A DNA stretch of 10,458 nt from Clostridia bacterium (GTDB taxonomy: Bacteria > Bacillota_A > Clostridia > Christensenellales > Aristaeellaceae): assembly GCA_017481185.1 (NCBI GenBank), contig JAFUPO010000300.1, positions 1 to 10,458 on the forward strand. The letters are read 5' to 3'. The notes beneath the pieces are model-generated. The model searched no databases. It was given only the letters and a program-made list of their open reading frames with translations, and was not told the origin of the DNA. Positions 7,167 to 10,458 of the stretch are shown piece by piece (within the stretch, counting starts at the first letter, position 1; each line of letters opens with the position of its first letter). The position numbers and the translations under genes are program-made.

Positions 7167-10100
7167 TTAGTAATAGATCTTGGGGAACCAGGTCAACAGA
7201 TGATAGATCGCTCTGGGCAAGCCCTCCTGGCTGCGAGCCCAGTTCATCAGCATTTTGGGCGCTTCCAGCCAGTTAACCGAAACCATTTCACCGCTGGCAT
7301 AGGGATAGAACAGAATGAACATACAGCCGCTGAGCACCACATGGGCCCACAAAAGGCCCTTGCCCCAGTTGCCAGGGAGATTGCGCCACATCATGACTGA
7401 GCAGCAAATGATGAAGGGCACGCTGGCGAAATAGTGATAGATGTAGGTGCCCCGAGGCACCAGCACCCAAGGAAGGAATTGAGCGGCAAAAGCTATCAGC
7501 AGAAAGGCGTACGTATGCTCCTGCTCCTGAGGGTGGAGCCTGATGCGGCCTTGGATTGGCTCCGTCAGATACAGGTGCCGCTTACAGAATGTGAGGATCA
7601 CATAGATAAGCCCTGCCAAACCAAGCCACCAAACTGCCGGGTTGCCCATACAGAAAATGGTGTAGTCCATCCCTTCCGGCACCAGGTTGGCATTGGATGA
7701 GGCATACCACATGGGCTTCATGATCAGAGGCCACTCCCACCAGGGAGAATAATAGGGGTGATCCATCCCCAGGCCCGGGGTGGAGTGATACCCCAGCATA
7801 CCGCCAGAGCGGACGCCATTGGCATTTGCCCTGCCGATGGCCGCCTCAATAACCTTCTCCACTGTAACGCCGCCGTCGGGCGCAAAATATGGGATGTATG
7901 CGCAGTAGTAAATGAGCAGGGGAATAACAATGAAGAACAATAAGCACCACAAGCATTGGCAAGTGACGATCTTAAAGCCGTCATTGGCAGCAATCTCTAC
8001 CGCCCTTTGCCTGTCAGAAGACACATCGCGCATATTCAAACGCTTCGCCCTATAATGCTCTGACAGGTGCCGTAAACAGGTCCAGAAATAGAGTGCTGCC
8101 AAACCAATGCCAGCGTACACGCCAATCCACTTGCTGGCAATGGCCAGACCCATGCATATGCCGCTGCCAAGAAGGGGCCACAGGCTGGTGCTCAGAGGAT
8201 TCGTCCAGGGATCCACCTGCATGAATCTGAGCATGAAGAAAAACGCTACAATAATGAACAGCACCGGGAAGGAGTCGATGGTGGCGATGCGGGTCTGGGT
8301 CAGGTGCATCAGATCAAAGGCCATAAGCAGCATCGCAGCCGATGCCAACTCAGTGCGCTTGAAAAGCTGCTTGCCCAATAGGTACATGGCCGGGAGCATC
8401 AAAATACCCATCAGCGCGCCGGCAAAACGCCAGCCAAAGGGCGTCATGCCAAAGAGCATCACAAACCAGCTCATAATCACCTTGCCCAGGGGCGGATGGG
8501 AGGTCTCATAGGGGAACACCGCATCCTCATCCCAGGCGTGGGCGTGTTCGTAGGCTGTGCGGGCATGATAGATTTCGTCAAAGTAGGTGCCATTGTACCA
8601 GCTGGGTTCGCCTGACAAGGTATCCTGCTCATCCACTATCAGCGAAGGATCGCTCACCGGCCCAAAGGCATCATTGCCGCCTAGGCTGGCTACCACAGCA
8701 GGCATCAGCTGATTACCAGAAACATCCCTAAAGATCATTTCATTAAGCTTTAAACCGATCTGCTGAGAAGTGATGCGCACATAACGCCCTGAAAGTACCA
8801 GCGGATTAGAGGAGAAGCTGGCCGCCGCCACATCGCCATCGCTCTGCATCAGATACATCCAACGATAGCAAAGCCCTTCAGCCATTTCAGCCGGGTATTC
8901 GCGGCTCCACGTTTCTCCATCCTCACTAACGGCAATGGAGAAATTGCTGCGGCTTACCTGGCAGTAATACAGGGTCTTAAAATCCGTATCTTTACCAAGA
9001 TCGAAGATCACCTGCTCCTGGGTTGAGGTGGATTTCCAAGTGGTCTGGGGGGCAACAGTGCTACCCAAATTCCACAGGGCAACTACGCTATAAACCAGGG
9101 TGACCAGGCCCATGATGAGATAGTCCTTCGCCCTCATATGGAGGCGATGATCTGTTTTTCGCAAGAGGGAGTTCATGACCCCGTCGACAGGCGTTTGGTT
9201 CGCCTTAGTTTCAGGTATTTGCCAAGGCTTTGCAGCCAGAGCAATCTGCCTACCCACATAAATGCTGTACAGTGCAAGAGCCAGATTAATAACGCCCAAT
9301 ACACCCTCCCAGCCGGGAGCGCCCACGTTGAGATGAGCCTGTTCGGCAGATAGACGGATGGACTTATCCAAAATAATGCCCGTGTTCACAAAGAGGGTCA
9401 CAGTGCTCCCCGCCATAAGCCACAGGATGCGGCGATCTCTTTTAAACACATAGGCCAACGCCCACAAAAGCAACGCCGGAAAAAGATACCGCTCGTGCAT
9501 TTTTACACCGAAGGCGTAAAGGAGCAGCAGCAGGTTTGCGCCCATGAGAGGCAGAAGCTCTGCCTTGCCCGCCCGCAGGAACTGCTGAATTACGATGAGA
9601 AACGCCAACGCCATCAGCACCGTGCCCATCAGGCTGTAGGTGCAGCCAATCAGCACAAGCACAATCAGCGCCAGAGCGCCCGCAAGATAAACGGCGCTCT
9701 CAGACCAGGCAAAGGGCAGCTTTTTGTTGCTCTTTACATGGCTCCAAACCGCCATCTCCAGGCACAGGCCTGCCAGAGTCAACGAAACCCACAGAGGCGC
9801 GACAGCCTCTAAATCTCCCCAATTTTGGCCAAGAAGATAAGAAAGGTTTGCGGTATTCACCGTAGGCTCAGCGTAAGAGGACAGGGTTTCGCCGTAAAGC
9901 TCTATAAGCCACACCGACCAGACACGCCCGCCATTAAAAGGCAATGAGACCAGCATGATTGCTGCCAGGCACAGACCGATGGCGACCACCATACGAGTAT
10001 GGTAGCGCCTGCCCTTTTCGCGATTTTTCACCCAGTCCAGAATAAAGGCGCACAGGCCCAGAGGCCCCATCATCAGCGCCTGGGGCTTCACCAGCGCCGC

Positions 10101-10458
10101 CAGGCCAAATAGGGGCAGCGCCCAAAGCCAGCGGCCTTTCACCGCCAGGGCAACCACTGCCGCCAGGAGAAGGGCAAGCGCGCTATCTACCTGGCCCCAG
10201 GCGGCGCCATTCATAATCACCGCAGGATTAAAGGCGTATACCATCGCCAAGGCCAGCGCGCCCTTTGCATGATGTTTGCGAGCCATCCCATACAAAAGAG
10301 CTGCTGCGCCCATGTCAAAAAGAATGGGGGCCATTTTATAAGCCAATTCAATGCCGGTTGTGGTATGAATCCCCAACCAGTCCAGCATATGGGCGGTCAC
10401 CCAAAGGATATACAGATACCCGGGCGGATAATCGCAGAAGCCCGCGTTTGAGTAAAAC
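7167..10458 (-). CDS. Large membrane glycosyltransferase: GT-C half + discoidin-like domain + PMT (GT39) half; 5' end outside window
   Basis: About 1096 residues are visible. The frame stays open to the window edge and reads CDYPPGYLY there, so the true start lies outside; a GTG at 10400 is internal. Residue numbers below count from that GTG. Residues 1-390 are a polytopic GT-C membrane unit with WGQVDS (68-73) and KMHERYLFP (300-308), motifs of the Gpi18-like group. Residues about 452-570 resemble an F5/8-type discoidin fold (VIFDLG, FSIAVSEDGETW, GRYVRI, LNEMIF), probably a carbohydrate-binding domain outside the membrane. Residues 600-1077 match protein O-mannosyltransferases: FDEIYHARTAYE with the acidic DE pair at 608-609, SHPPLGK, RIATIDSF and PRGTYIYHYF. 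The enzyme probably moves a sugar from a lipid carrier to a surface protein or polymer; donor and acceptor cannot be read from sequence. It is cotranscribed with comM (16-nt gap). Confidence 0.88.
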   Translation of the reverse strand, partial: FYSNAGFCDYPPGYLYILWVTAHMLDWLGIHTTTGIELAYKMAPILFDMGAAALLYGMARKHHAKGALALAMVYAFNPAVIMNGAAWGQVDSALALLLAAVVALAVKGRWLWALPLFGLAALVKPQALMMGPLGLCAFILDWVKNREKGRRYHTRMVVAIGLCLAAIMLVSLPFNGGRVWSVWLIELYGETLSSYAEPTVNTANLSYLLGQNWGDLEAVAPLWVSLTLAGLCLEMAVWSHVKSNKKLPFAWSESAVYLAGALALIVLVLIGCTYSLMGTVLMALAFLIVIQQFLRAGKAELLPLMGANLLLLLYAFGVKMHERYLFPALLLWALAYVFKRDRRILWLMAGSTVTLFVNTGIILDKSIRLSAEQAHLNVGAPGWEGVLGVINLALALYSIYVGRQIALAAKPWQIPETKANQTPVDGVMNSLLRKTDHRLHMRAKDYLIMGLVTLVYSVVALWNLGSTVAPQTTWKSTSTQEQVIFDLGKDTDFKTLYYCQVSRSNFSIAVSEDGETWSREYPAEMAEGLCYRWMYLMQSDGDVAAASFSSNPLVLSGRYVRITSQQIGLKLNEMIFRDVSGNQLMPAVVASLGGNDAFGPVSDPSLIVDEQDTLSGEPSWYNGTYFDEIYHARTAYEHAHAWDEDAVFPYETSHPPLGKVIMSWFVMLFGMTPFGWRFAGALMGILMLPAMYLLGKQLFKRTELASAAMLLMAFDLMHLTQTRIATIDSFPVLFIIVAFFFMLRFMQVDPWTNPLSTSLWPLLGSGICMGLAIASKWIGVYAGIGLAALYFWTCLRHLSEHYRAKRLNMRDVSSDRQRAVEIAANDGFKIVTCQCLWCLLFFIVIPLLIYYCAYIPYFAPDGGVTVEKVIEAAIGRANANGVRSGGMLGYHSTPGLGMDHPYYSPWWEWPLIMKPMWYASSNANLVPEGMDYTIFCMGNPAVWWLGLAGLIYVILTFCKRHLYLTEPIQGRIRLHPQEQEHTYAFLLIAFAAQFLPWVLVPRGTYIYHYFASVPFIICCSVMMWRNLPGNWGKGLLWAHVVLSGCMFILFYPYASGEMVSVNWLEAPKMLMNWARSQEGLPRAIYHLLTWFPKIYY

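Noticed and set aside
10398..10400. GTG at 10400 as the start of the glycosyltransferase
   Set aside because: The frame is open upstream to the window edge and encodes the characteristic DYPPGYLY segment, so the GTG is an internal valine codon.
1..10458. CRISPR arrays, insertion sequences, tRNAs or direct repeats
   Set aside because: No regularly spaced repeats, transposase motifs or tRNA-like cloverleaf were seen; genes occupy almost the entire window.

Overview
The window is one block of genes on the minus strand, about 55-60% G+C by eye, with no tRNA, rRNA, mobile element or CRISPR array that I can recognise. The order dprA - topA - trmFO - hslV - hslU is typical of Bacillota. Together with Bacillota-style ribosome binding sites and a large GT-C/discoidin/PMT membrane glycosyltransferase, it suggests a moderately GC-rich, probably Clostridia-class bacterium. 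The class-level placement is inference.

In the direction of transcription (right to left): a 5'-truncated giant membrane glycosyltransferase (10458-7167), then a YifB/ComM AAA+ ATPase (7150-5618), dprA (5615-4545), topA (4510-2387) and trmFO (2390-1092). Gaps are 16, 2 and 34 nt, and the last junction is a 4-nt ATGA overlap, so these five genes look like one operon. After trmFO comes a 111-nt gap holding a strong hairpin and then an extended -10 promoter. This appears to start a second transcription unit, hslV (953-405) followed 9 nt later by hslU, which runs off the left edge.

Functionally, YifB/ComM and DprA belong to single-strand DNA uptake and recombination. TopA controls supercoiling, TrmFO makes the T-loop ribothymidine of tRNA, and HslVU is an ATP-dependent protease. 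The glycosyltransferase probably modifies surface proteins or polymers with lipid-linked sugars.

The main anomaly is in hslU: codon 35 is TAA where the family has the Tyr of RNRYRR, while the frame before and after is otherwise intact through the Walker A motif. Either hslU is freshly broken or there is a one-base sequence error. Other points of note are the missing xerC between trmFO and hslV, a rise in third-position G+C in hslVU, and the three-part architecture of the glycosyltransferase. I see no convincing new defence, mobile or RNA-based system; the rest is well-conserved housekeeping.
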